A DNA stretch of 64,000 nt from G963422275 sp963422275 (lineage in GTDB: Bacteria; Pseudomonadota; Alphaproteobacteria; Rhodobacterales; Rhodobacteraceae). Made by a program: the position numbers and the translations under genes. The notes beneath the pieces were generated by a model. The model was not told the origin of the DNA, did not search any database, and worked only from the letters and a program-made list of their open reading frames with translations. Shown piece by piece: positions 56,455 through 64,000 of this stretch. The first letter of the stretch is position 1; each line of letters starts with the position of its first letter. The stretch spans positions 3,782,001 through 3,846,000 of the forward strand of contig OY729418.1 in assembly GCA_963422275.1 (NCBI GenBank), read 5' to 3'.

Positions 56455-56506
56455 TGCAAGTCAGAACCCAGCATAGCACATGCGCCTGCGAAGTGCGAAC
56501 AGAGCC
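55574..56506 (-). mobile_element. IS1595-2 element, longest copy (933 bp), copy D6
   Basis: The ends GGCTCAATTCGCGAATCGCA and TGCGAAGTGCGAACAGAGCC are flanked by TATCTTTA (55566-55573) and TATCTTTT (56507-56514), 7 of 8 identical. It contains nearly the whole transposase and is the best reference for the shorter derivatives at 6972, 19526, 21437, 27790 and 54747. It begins 52 bases upstream of the DUF3553 start codon. Confidence 0.92.
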
Positions 56507-56514
56507 TATCTTTT

Positions 56515-56957
56515 TCAAAGACCTTTTCGAAACAAGCGTTTCTTTCGCATCGCAACTGCCATAGCTAGGAGTGCGCTTGACCTTCAGGCGTGCTTGTACA
56601 GTTGGCGGCTGACCTCCGGTGCAACGTCAAGTCAAAACCGCGCCGCACAGGTAGCACATGTGTCCCGGGCACGAGCGCAGCGGGTCTTGAATCATCGCCA
56701 GGAGCTGCCCGTCCATTGAGGTATTCCCTTTCGCGGGATGCTGTCCTGTGCCACGTGCTCGACCAACGCGTCAGAAGGAAATCCATCGGTCTCTCCATCG
56801 GTTAAGCGTCGAAACAAGCGCTTGCAGCCCTTCGGCGCAACATGTCCATGCTGAATGGGCGCATTTTACAACAGTTTTTTTCAAAAATTTCGGATCTCTC
56901 TCACAGCCATAAATGGATGCTAACGCTTTACCCCGGAGCAGGAACTTTTTCCTGCTC
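56515..56957. repeat. Relic family R fragment downstream of the gamma-CA gene
   Basis: 56575-56880 matches 23395-23600 and 60430-60690: a block starting GACCTTCAGGCGTGC, a GCACAGGTAGCAC segment, and a GCGCTTGCAGCCCTTCGGCG segment near 56818. There is no open frame of interest. The remaining bases to the gamma-CA stop show nothing. Confidence 0.5.
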
Positions 56958-57533
56958 TCAAACAATGGTCATTTCCGCGTTCTTTGGCAGATTGGCCAGG
57001 CTATCTGTGACCGTAAGCGAATTGATGTACCGTGTTACGTTGTCCTGATAGTGTTTTGCAATCTGAGCATTCGCCACGATTTCGCTTTTTGATAGCCTTC
57101 GGACAATCTTTGCGGGCACCCCAATGGCAAGTGTCTCGTCGGGTATTTCCCGATTCTCTGGCACCAGCGCGCACGCTCCGACAAGGCTGTTCTTGCCAAT
57201 TCTTGCACCGTTCAAAACGGTGGCTCCCATCCCGATCAACACTCCTGAATCAATGGTACACCCATGAAGGATCGCCCTATGTCCAATCGTGCAATTCTTG
57301 CCTACGGAGAGTGGGAAACCGTGATCTGTGTGGAGAATGGCATTTTCCTGGATATTTGTTCCTGATCCGATATCAACCGGGTCGTTGTCTCCGCGAATGG
57401 TTGCCCCGAACCAGATTGAGACCAAAGGGCCAACTCGCACCCTTCCGATCACGTTTGCATCCGGGGCAACCCAAAATAACGCACCTTCATTCGGAAGTTC
57501 GGGTTTGACGTCATCGATCGAATAGATTGTCAC
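56958..57533 (-). CDS. Gamma-class carbonic anhydrase family protein
   Basis: A 191-residue left-handed beta-helix protein with repeated hexapeptides (about residues 20-150). The three metal-binding histidines of the gamma-carbonic anhydrase family are visible in HTDHGFPLSVG (with His on both sides) and IGHRAILHGCTI. The ancestral fold reversibly hydrates CO2, but many bacterial members of this short YrdA/PaaY-like branch have weak or untested activity, so the role stays general. Its ATG overlaps the gmk stop by 4 bases, so the pair is cotranscribed. Confidence 0.9.
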   Translation of the reverse strand: MTIYSIDDVKPELPNEGALFWVAPDANVIGRVRVGPLVSIWFGATIRGDNDPVDIGSGTNIQENAILHTDHGFPLSVGKNCTIGHRAILHGCTIDSGVLIGMGATVLNGARIGKNSLVGACALVPENREIPDETLAIGVPAKIVRRLSKSEIVANAQIAKHYQDNVTRYINSLTVTDSLANLPKNAEMTIV

Positions 57534-58180
57534 TGTTCCCGTGCCTCGAATTCCCGATTCAGTTGCATAACGAATTCATCTAGTTTCGTTTGACGTTCAC
57601 GCTTAAGTCGCTCGGCGGTCACTATAGACTTGATCTTCTCCAGAACCCGATCAATATTCAGGTTAACAAGAACGTAGTCATAGGCGAGCCAATGACTAAT
57701 TTCATCCCGGGAATGTGCCATGCGGGCGTTAATCATTTCAGTGCTGTCCTTTGCCCTCGCACGCAACCTACGGTCAAGTTCAGCTATAGAGGGCGGAAGA
57801 ACGAAAATTGAAACGGTATCACCCGCGTGCACTGAATCGCAAATCTGTTTGCCACCTTGCCAGTCGATATCAAATATGATGTCGCGCGAAGTCTCGATGG
57901 CCTGCTCAACGGGCATTTTCGGTGAACCGTAAAGATGCCCGAAGACCTGCGCATGTTCTAGCAAGTCGCCATTTCGAACCATGGAGTGAAATTCGTCGTG
58001 CGTCTTGAAAAAATATTCCCGTCCATTCACCTCGCCGTCACGTGGGCACCTTGTGGTTGCAGATATAGAAAATGTAATCGTTGAATCCCACTCTACCAAC
58101 CTGCGGGCAAGAGTCGTTTTTCCTGCTCCTGAAGGCGATGAGAGTATAATCAGCATCCCACGGCGACTTAATTCTTTCAT
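57530..58180 (-). CDS. gmk: Guanylate kinase
   Basis: Phosphorylates GMP to GDP. It is 216 residues from the ATG at 58178-58180, preceded by GAAGG at about 8 bases; an upstream in-frame ATG at 58225 is less likely. P-loop SSPSGAGKTTLARRL (about residues 14-28), GMP-binding SISATTRCPRDGEVNGREYFF, and the lid region LRARAKDSTEMINARMAHSRDEI are all present. Coupled to the gamma-CA gene by a 4-base overlap. An IS1595-1 relic lies 74 bases upstream of the start. Confidence 0.96.
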   Translation of the reverse strand: MKELSRRGMLIILSSPSGAGKTTLARRLVEWDSTITFSISATTRCPRDGEVNGREYFFKTHDEFHSMVRNGDLLEHAQVFGHLYGSPKMPVEQAIETSRDIIFDIDWQGGKQICDSVHAGDTVSIFVLPPSIAELDRRLRARAKDSTEMINARMAHSRDEISHWLAYDYVLVNLNIDRVLEKIKSIVTAERLKRERQTKLDEFVMQLNREFEAREQ

Positions 58181-58254
58181 CTGTGCACCTTCAACTAGCA
58201 TTGTCAGCGATTGAAAATCGGTCAATTGAAATCGAGCTATCTATAATGCCTAAA

Positions 58255-59088
58255 ACTGCTTATGCACTTGGTTCCGGTTTTATCAAGATGCGGCAGGGGT
58301 GAGGTTTGGCGCCCAGAACCGGCAGGAACAGGGACAGGAAGGCAGCGTGGCAATTTCGGCGCCGATTGAAGCGAAAGACGAACTCGTCAAGACAGGTCTG
58401 GAGGCACTTGGCGCGCAGCCCTTAAGGTTGCAGAGCGCGGTGCGGATCCAGGCAAGAGTTTCATGGGCAGGCCTGTCGCCGACGACATGGGGCCGGTGGC
58501 GGTCGCGGCGGTGTTGCGCACAGCGAAATTGCCGAGGTCCTTGGCGCTGTAGGAAGGGACCGTGGCCAGCCGCAGGCGGCCCGGCGCGTTGCCGTCGCCG
58601 AGTTCGACCGCTCCGGCGACCGGCTGGCCTCTCGTCGATCCCGACCAGACCGGACAGCGGGCTGCGCTCGGAGTTGACCATGGCGCGGCGAAGCTTGGCG
58701 GCGAGCATCAAAGCGCTGCGGCAGTCTCCAATCCCGAGCCGCTTCTGCAACTGCAAGGCAGAGATGCCGTTGCAATGGGGGGCATTAGACAAGCGGCCCG
58801 GAACCAGATAGCGAACGACAGCTTGGTTCGGTGCAGGAGGGTGCCGGCGGCGACCGAGGCTTGACGATGGCAACGGGCGCACTCGAAGCTGTGCAGCCTG
58901 GTCTTCAGCTGCCATCCGCGACCGTGGCCGCAGGCGTTGTCGTCGGGGAACCGGCGCTGGAAGGCAATGAGGTTGGCGGGGATTTCGGTCATGGGACGGT
59001 TCCGCGTCAAGAATGTCATGTGAACATTCTATCATCCGACATCCCGGACACAATGCCTTGTGTCGCCGGAACCAAGTGCATAAGTAAT
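58255..59088 (-). mobile_element. IS1595-1 element, decayed deletion copy (834 bp)
   Basis: Flanked by a perfect 8-bp duplication TGCCTAAA (58247-58254 and 59089-59096). The ends ACTGCTTATGCACTTGG and CCAAGTGCATAAGTAAT match the other copies. The transposase begins at 59019 (MTFLTRNRPMTEIPANLIAF) but is broken by several deletions, including one in the zinc ribbon after DDNACG. The other ends of the coding region are frame-shifted. Most diverged of the four IS1595-1 copies. Confidence 0.92.
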
Positions 59089-59096
59089 TGCCTAAA

Positions 59097-59831
59097 TTGT
59101 ATTAAGGAAGTCCCTTGACCACAAAATGGAGTGATTTCATCAACGATTGCGATGCACACCCGCCGCCGTAAGAGATGAGGTAGAAATCAGCAAGCTTTTT
59201 CGATTCGCGGATAATGTCTTGAGTGAAGCTGATTGCCCGCACTCATATTCCTAGTCCAACTATCAAAAAATCTGCCAGGTTTCTGAATCTCAAGACATCC
59301 TTCGGAATTGGGGCAGTTCTCTCCTATGGCCAGGATCAACGCCCCTTCCTGTCACGGGCGCACAAGTCAATTTGCGTGATTTGCTGTCCCGAGGGGGATA
59401 CCGTTGAAATGGCCCCTGAGCCTATATGAGCCGCGCCTAGCCCTACCGTGTTCATTGCCCCGTGCATTGATGAACCGCGAACACGCCAGTTTTTAGTGTT
59501 CTCTCAATGTCTTCGTCCGCTGAGACAAACCTTCATCGAGTGAAATGAACACCGTGAAAACCGGGTTCGGTTGCCAGTCGTTGTTCTTCCTAGATCGTTG
59601 CGAAAGCGAACATTTCGTTATGCATTTAAACTTCCAGAACAAGTCAGGGGCTGCGGATGCCTTCCGGCAACTGTCTTGATGCCCATGGGGGCGGTTACAG
59701 GTCCCGATGTGCCGCATCGGGCGGGTTTGGGACAAATTCCGACCCTCAGGCCGGAACTATAGGCCTAGTTGACCGTCTTGAGCAGGGTCGGGGCCGCCGG
59801 CCTGCACCCGCCCTTCATGCCTGTTCGTCAG
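59097..59831. repeat. Mostly noncoding, with a relic family R block
   Basis: 59570-59720 reads as SLRKRTFRYAFKLPE...MGAVTGPDVPHRAG, matching in the other orientation the block at 19340-19520 (LRKRAFRSALRLPKLDE...GPEAPHRAG). An open frame at 59223-59429 has no recognisable domain. No gene can be supported in the rest. Confidence 0.45.
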
Positions 59832-59835
59832 TTAA

Positions 59836-60416
59836 GGAACCTCTGAATACAGCCTGATATGTGGGCGTGGCATTGTGCATCCGGGGCGTCCCCGCTGTCT
59901 TGCGCACGTCTTTTCGGGGGACCACGACATGTAGCGCCTTCGGCAATTAATCTTTGCGAGCCTTGAACATGACCGCAAGACGCGCCGCGAGCTCTTTTCA
60001 GAGCGGATGGATGCCCCGATCCCTTGGGAGCGCCTGGAGGCCTGCATTGCGCCGACACATCCGCTGCCGGTGATGCTGCGCGTACCTACCTTCAGCTTTT
60101 TTGCAACCTAAGCGACCCGGCGATGGAGGACCTGCTCTGCGAGGCCGAGAGCGTCCGGCGCCTTGCCGGGGCGAGGCTGGAGAAGGTTCCGGACGAGATG
60201 ACGATTGCCGCGTCACTTGCCGAGGGCGAGACAATCCGTCGGGCTGCGGCGCTTCTGCGGCATCGCCACCAAGCATCTCGACAGCTGTCCGAGGTGGTTC
60301 CATCTCGTCGCGCTCGGCATGCATCCATCGCCAAGAGCCTGCCTCGCAACCGCCAGACCAAGCCTGCGATTCGCGAATTGAGCCTAACTAAAAAAAACCT
60401 CCAAACCGGAGGTTCC
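59836..60416 (+). mobile_element. IS5-A / IS1595-2 chimeric element (581 bp), copy A5
   Basis: IS5-A ends GGAACCTCTGAATACAGCC (left) and CCGGAGGTTCC (right) are flanked by TTAA at 59832-59835 and 60417-60420. The first 370 bases are IS5-A transposase sequence, in frame at the site where younger copies carry a deletion (AMEDLLCEAESVRR, 60121-60150). Near 60208 the sequence switches to IS1595-2 (AASLAEGETIRRAAA), continuing to its terminus GCGAATTGAGCC at 60384, before the last 32 bases of IS5-A. Confidence 0.82.
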
Positions 60417-60420
60417 TTAA

Positions 60421-60949
60421 TGTTGACCTCTGACAGAAACACCTGTCAAGACCGTGTTGCACAAGTAGCTAGTGGACCGGCAGGTGTCGTCGTGCGGGCA
60501 GGCAATGTTCAACTCAAACACCGACCTGCCAACAGCATGAAGTCAAGGCGCCCCGCCCGGAATCGTCACTAGAGGCAGTCGTCCATCAGGGCATTCACCT
60601 TTCGAAACATACTCCTAGGCCATGCGCTTGGCCACCACCGTACTGAATGCTTGCAGCCCTTTTAATGCGAAATGTCCATGGCAGAAGAGTTGGGTTTCGC
60701 AACAGCCTTCTTCTGTCACTTGCTCGCCTGCACGTGAAATTTTATCTGCGGTTCCAATTTTCGCTGTCTTAATCCTTCCCAATGTGTTTGCTATGCACGA
60801 AGTCCATAAATGCAAGAAAGAAGCTTCAGCCAGCTGACGTTGCGGAATTGTCTGCTCTGTTGCAGCACAATGATTCGGATTATAACGCTTGGCAGCAATT
60901 TTCATCGGCAGTTTAGCGTCGAACGATACCATATTCAGGACTTTACCCT
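60421..60949. repeat. Relic family R fragment and trmJ upstream region
   Basis: 60425-60720 repeats family R in reverse: GTCAAGACCG near 60455, the transposase N-terminus complement (CCATCAGGGCATTCACC, 60583-60599) and a terminus-like TTTCGCAACAG at about 60704. The last 200 bases before trmJ look resident-like and AT-richer, but no gene there can be named. Confidence 0.45.
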
Positions 60950-61732
60950 GTGACTGAACCTACCTTCGTGCTTGTTAAACCGCAGCTTGGTGAAAACATA
61001 GGCGCAGTAGCACGGGGATTGTGGAACTTCGGCCTGACCCGACTCAGTTTGGTATCACCACGAGATGAATGGCCGAACGCCGCTGCAGTAGCTACAGCAA
61101 GCGGTGCAGGATTCGTGCTTGATAATGCTGGAGTCTTTTCTGATCTGGAAGAGGCAATTGGCTCTTCCAACTATGTTTTCGCTGCAACTGCTCGGCGCCG
61201 TAGTCTTAAAAAGCAGGTTATGTCGCCATTTGACGCGATGGTGAACGCTCACCTAATGGTGTCCAGTGGGTGGAAAGTCTCCATAGTACTGGGTCCGGAG
61301 AGGTCAGGATTGACCAGCGAGGACGTTGCACTCGCAAGCACATTGATTGGTGTGCCTACAAATCCCCAGTTTGGATCACTGAATCTTGCACAGTGCGCTC
61401 TACTTCTCGCATATGAGTGGAGTAGGGCCAAGGATGGCAAGAAAATCAGTGAAGCGGTAATTCGGTCTGTGCCGGCAGAGTCCCGTTCGAAGGGAAAATT
61501 CGTGGATTTGCTAACGGAGGATCTGGAGCGGGCCGGATATTTCAAACCAATCGAAAAAGCCACGAGAATGCGGCTGAACCTCCGCAACTTGATAATGCGA
61601 TTGAACTTGACTCAAGCTGAAATTCAAACCCTGCATGGTATCAGGCGAAGTTTGGTCAAGCATCGAGGAAGCGAAGAGACAGCACGTGCGAAATCCAAGG
61701 AAGCCAGATTTGGTTGCGAGTGGCATGAATAG
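60950..61732 (+). CDS. trmJ: tRNA (cytidine/uridine-32) 2'-O-methyltransferase, TrmJ-like
   Basis: A 260-residue SPOUT-family RNA methyltransferase that methylates the ribose of position 32 in the tRNA anticodon loop. Motif 1 is FVLVKPQLGENIGAVARGLWNFGLTRLSLVSPRD (residues 6-39). The trefoil-knot SAM site is VSIVLGPERSGLTSEDVALAS and VPTNPQFGSLNLAQCALLLAYE. The GTG start at 60950 follows AGGA at a normal distance. A C-terminal helical extension (about 165-260) with KATRMRLNLRNLIMRLNLTQAEIQTLHGI is as in TrmJ. It overlaps the ctaA start by 8 bases. Confidence 0.93.
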   Translation: MTEPTFVLVKPQLGENIGAVARGLWNFGLTRLSLVSPRDEWPNAAAVATASGAGFVLDNAGVFSDLEEAIGSSNYVFAATARRRSLKKQVMSPFDAMVNAHLMVSSGWKVSIVLGPERSGLTSEDVALASTLIGVPTNPQFGSLNLAQCALLLAYEWSRAKDGKKISEAVIRSVPAESRSKGKFVDLLTEDLERAGYFKPIEKATRMRLNLRNLIMRLNLTQAEIQTLHGIRRSLVKHRGSEETARAKSKEARFGCEWHE

Positions 61733-62873
61733 CAAGCGTTACATTTTCCAAGAAGTCAGCAGTCGGCAAAAAGCGGACCAGACTGAACCTCAACCTGTTG
61801 ATTTGAATGTCCATGACACAGATCGGAGACAGGTTCGCGTCCTGATCTTGATTCTGTGTGGGTTGACATTGGCAATGGTGGCCCTCGGAGGAATGACCCG
61901 ACTCACAGATTCAGGTTTGTCGATCACTGAATGGGAGCTCGTATCCGGAATTCTTCCACCCCTTTCCGAATCCGATTGGAAGCTGGCTTTCGAAAATTAT
62001 AGGCAAACGCCGGAATTTACTCTTCAAAACAACCGCATGAGGTTGGATGAGTTCAAACCGATCTACTGGTGGGAGTGGAGCCATCGGCAGTTGGGGCGGC
62101 TAACTGGCTTTGTCTGGGCTGCCGGGTTCATTTGGCTGTTGACCACTGGGCGTGCCAGACGCCGTTGGATTGCCAGACTGCTTGGGCTCGGCGCCTTGGG
62201 GGCAATTCAAGGCACGATAGGGTGGTGGATGGTTTCAAGCGGATTGACCGGGCGAATGGTCGATGTCGCTTCCTATCGATTGGCAATCCACCTCAGCTTG
62301 GCATTTATGATTCTCGGCCTGACATTTTGGTACACTCTTATGCTTGGACACAATCAACTGGACTTAATGCAGGCTAGGCGCAATCGCGACCAATCCGCCG
62401 AACGCTACGCGGTGTGGATCGTTGCATTGCTAATTCTTCAAGTTGCTCTAGGAGGAATTGTGGCAGGCACGGACGCTGGACAAGCTTTTCCAACTTGGCC
62501 GCTGATGAACGGTGAACTGTTGCCCTCCACCGCTATGGACATGAAGCCTGTTCTTGCCAACTTCTTTGAAAACCCAGGACTCGTGCAATTCAATCATCGC
62601 ATTGTCGCCTATGCGCTTCTTGCCTTAACGATGTTCGCTTGGTGGAGGAGCAGGGCGGTTTCCAGGCTTGAAACGAAGAGAAGCTATAATGTCTTGGGTG
62701 CCGCGGTAATTCTTCAGGTAATTGCGGGTATCTTCACTGCACTTTGGCTTGCGCCCGTAGGCTTGGCCATTTTCCACCAGCTTCTTGCCGCATTGCTGCT
62801 GTATTTGGCAGTGCGTACTAGTTTCATAGCCCGCTTTCCAGTAGCCGAGATTCAAGAACGGAGAGTTTCATGA
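61725..62873 (+). CDS. ctaA: Heme A synthase
   Basis: Oxidises heme O to heme A for cytochrome aa3 oxidase. It is 382 residues from the ATG at 61725, overlapping the trmJ stop; the frame is open upstream through trmJ, but that is out of family. There are about eight membrane segments. Family signatures are MTRLTDSGLSITEW after the first helix, then histidines in WEWSHRQLGRLTGF, AIHLSLAF, FNHRIVAYALLALT and FHQLLAALLLYLA, giving the paired heme-ligand histidines of the two four-helix bundles. The alphaproteobacterial-length loop FENYRQTPEF is present. Its stop overlaps the peptidase start (ATGA). The gene implies an aa3-type aerobic respiratory chain. Confidence 0.94.
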   Translation: MNSKRYIFQEVSSRQKADQTEPQPVDLNVHDTDRRQVRVLILILCGLTLAMVALGGMTRLTDSGLSITEWELVSGILPPLSESDWKLAFENYRQTPEFTLQNNRMRLDEFKPIYWWEWSHRQLGRLTGFVWAAGFIWLLTTGRARRRWIARLLGLGALGAIQGTIGWWMVSSGLTGRMVDVASYRLAIHLSLAFMILGLTFWYTLMLGHNQLDLMQARRNRDQSAERYAVWIVALLILQVALGGIVAGTDAGQAFPTWPLMNGELLPSTAMDMKPVLANFFENPGLVQFNHRIVAYALLALTMFAWWRSRAVSRLETKRSYNVLGAAVILQVIAGIFTALWLAPVGLAIFHQLLAALLLYLAVRTSFIARFPVAEIQERRVS

Positions 62874-64000
62874 GTGCTTACCAGAAGCTGATTGCCTTTC
62901 AGCGAAAGACCGAAGCCCTAATGCAAATAAGCGGATTGGTAGCATGGGATCAGGAAACGTTCATGCCTCGCGGTGCCACGACGCAACGGTCGGAGTGGCT
63001 CAGTGCCATTGAAGAGGTAATTCACAAAAGGAAAATTGACCCGCGCATCGGTGAATGGATTGCTTCTCTGGATGAGAACAACCTTGACGAGACTGCTCGA
63101 GCCTGCGTCCGAATGATCCAGAGGGATTTTACCCGGTTAAACCGCTTGCCGGTTGACCTAACGGCTGAAATTGCACGGGTTTCTTCACTGGCCATTAGGG
63201 TTTGGTCTGAGGCACGAGAGGCACGGGATTTTTCAAGTTTTCTTCCCAAATTGAATGAAATTATTAGTCTCAAGCGGGAGGAAGCCGCTGCACTCGCAAA
63301 TGGAATGGATCATTATTCGGCGCTTCTCGATCGCTTTGAGCCCGACATCTCCACAGAGCAACTAGCCACGATATTCGGAGCGATGAAAGACCGGCTGATC
63401 TCGCTACGTGAACGAATCCTAGGCACATCCAAGGAGATTCAAAAACTTGATTTTGCATTTTCCGGCGACAGGCAGCTTAAGATTGCGCGAGAATTGGCAA
63501 GCGCGTTCGGATACGACTGGGAAAGAGGCAGGCTAGACCTCGTGACTCACCCGTTTTCTAGCGGTTCCGGAAATGATGTTCGAATTACCACACGGGTTGA
63601 TGAGAGAGACCCGTATAATTGCCTCTATTCGACCATTCACGAGACAGGCCATGGGGGCTACGAGCAAAGCGTGGAGCAGGGATTTCTCCTGACGCCGGTC
63701 GGTGAAGGCGCGTCAACGGGTGTTCACGAGAGCCAGTCCCGAATTTGTGAGAACCAAATTGGACGGAGCAGGGCATTCACCTCCTGGCTATATGCAAGGC
63801 TTCAACGCGAGTTTGGCGACTTCGGAATCGGATGTGCAAATGACTTTTTCGCAAATGTAAATCGGGTGGGGAAGGGCTACATTCGAACTGAGGCGGATGA
63901 AGTTCAATACAACTTGCATATTATGCTCCGCTATGAAATCGAGCGAGACCTGATTTCTGGAGATCTTGAGGTCCCGGAAGCGGAAGAGGCTTGGAATAAC
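62870..64000 (+). CDS. M32-family carboxypeptidase, 3'-truncated by the window edge
   Basis: Metallocarboxypeptidase that removes C-terminal residues from peptides in the cytoplasm. The first 377 residues are present and the gene runs off the window in frame; full M32 enzymes have about 490-500. The opening LIAFQRKTEALMQISGLVAWDQETFMP is family-typical (MxWDQETxMP). The zinc motif HETGH (residues 257-261) sits in STIHETGHGGYEQ, and ESQSRICENQIGRS and YIRTEADEVQYNLHIMLRYEIERDLI follow as expected. The ATG overlaps the ctaA stop, with GGAGAG just upstream. Confidence 0.94.
   Translation, partial: MSAYQKLIAFQRKTEALMQISGLVAWDQETFMPRGATTQRSEWLSAIEEVIHKRKIDPRIGEWIASLDENNLDETARACVRMIQRDFTRLNRLPVDLTAEIARVSSLAIRVWSEAREARDFSSFLPKLNEIISLKREEAAALANGMDHYSALLDRFEPDISTEQLATIFGAMKDRLISLRERILGTSKEIQKLDFAFSGDRQLKIARELASAFGYDWERGRLDLVTHPFSSGSGNDVRITTRVDERDPYNCLYSTIHETGHGGYEQSVEQGFLLTPVGEGASTGVHESQSRICENQIGRSRAFTSWLYARLQREFGDFGIGCANDFFANVNRVGKGYIRTEADEVQYNLHIMLRYEIERDLISGDLEVPEAEEAWNN

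Noticed and set aside
59223..59429. 68-codon open frame
   Set aside because: No recognisable motif; lies in a relic-filled gap.
1..64000. CRISPR array or defence system
   Set aside because: Repeated short sequences all resolve to IS termini or relic families; there is no regular repeat-spacer pattern and no cas, restriction or toxin-antitoxin gene I can recognise.

Overview
The window looks like a piece of an alphaproteobacterial chromosome, most likely Rhodobacterales or a close relative. This is inferred from the kinds of proteins and their neighbours: an olsB-olsA ornithine-lipid pair beside a DUF3553 gene, gmk with a gamma carbonic anhydrase, trmJ-ctaA-M32 peptidase, a bactofilin/LytM pair, and two GcvT-family demethylases with a Liv-type transporter. 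The resident genes are nearly all full length. Between them lies a very heavy load of insertion sequences, more than a third of the window by my count of element lengths, which look visibly more GC-rich than the resident genes. Most are decayed, nested or internally deleted. This pattern fits a genome in or after an IS expansion, as in recently host-restricted or bottlenecked bacteria (inference).

Layout: 1-1005 is the 3' part of prfB. 1059-5142 holds an IS5-A element carrying an IS5-B copy, then an IS66 element split by an IS1595-1 element. 5167-6889 is bactofilin plus M23 peptidase (minus strand). 7665-13373 is an AsmA-like gene, queA and an MFS transporter. 13692-17967 is a block of four IS elements. 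18233-18817 is an HNH nuclease; 20280-21339 is dsbB and a DedA-family gene. 21437-28237 is mostly IS material around tRNA-Leu(CAA). 28683-31210 is modABC, followed by a tRNA-Leu(UAA) gene split by a 209-nt group I intron (31287-31582) and a convergent mocA-like gene. 32401-43196 is a catabolic locus with livJ-G-F-H-M-like transport genes and two dimethylglycine/sarcosine dehydrogenase-like enzymes. 43285-46147 holds an IS982 and an intact IS1595-1. 46244-47632 is class II DAHP synthase. 47648-53145 is an unbroken train of five IS elements. 53146-55521 is olsA, olsB and DUF3553, with IS1595-2 copies on both sides of the DUF3553 gene. 56958-58180 is gamma-CA and gmk. 60950-64000 is trmJ, ctaA and a truncated M32 carboxypeptidase gene.

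The IS families sort as follows. IS5-A has ends GGAACCTCTGA and targets CTAG or TTAA. IS5-B is IS427-like, has ends GTCGTGTACTCAT and targets CTAG. IS1595-1 has ends ATTGCTTATGCAC and makes 8-bp target duplications. IS1595-2 has ends GGCTCAATTCGCGAAT and makes 8-bp duplications. There is one copy each of IS66, IS982, IS630, IS1182, a second IS427-like element, and an ISPna2-like IS1595. A further decayed repeat family, called relic family R here, is scattered in the gaps. Duplicated target sites let many insertions be delimited to the base, show short internal derivatives that moved as units, and show which element landed in which.

The most unusual single feature is the group I intron in tRNA-Leu(UAA). 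It sits at the same anticodon position as the classic cyanobacterial and plastid intron and has a recognisable catalytic core.
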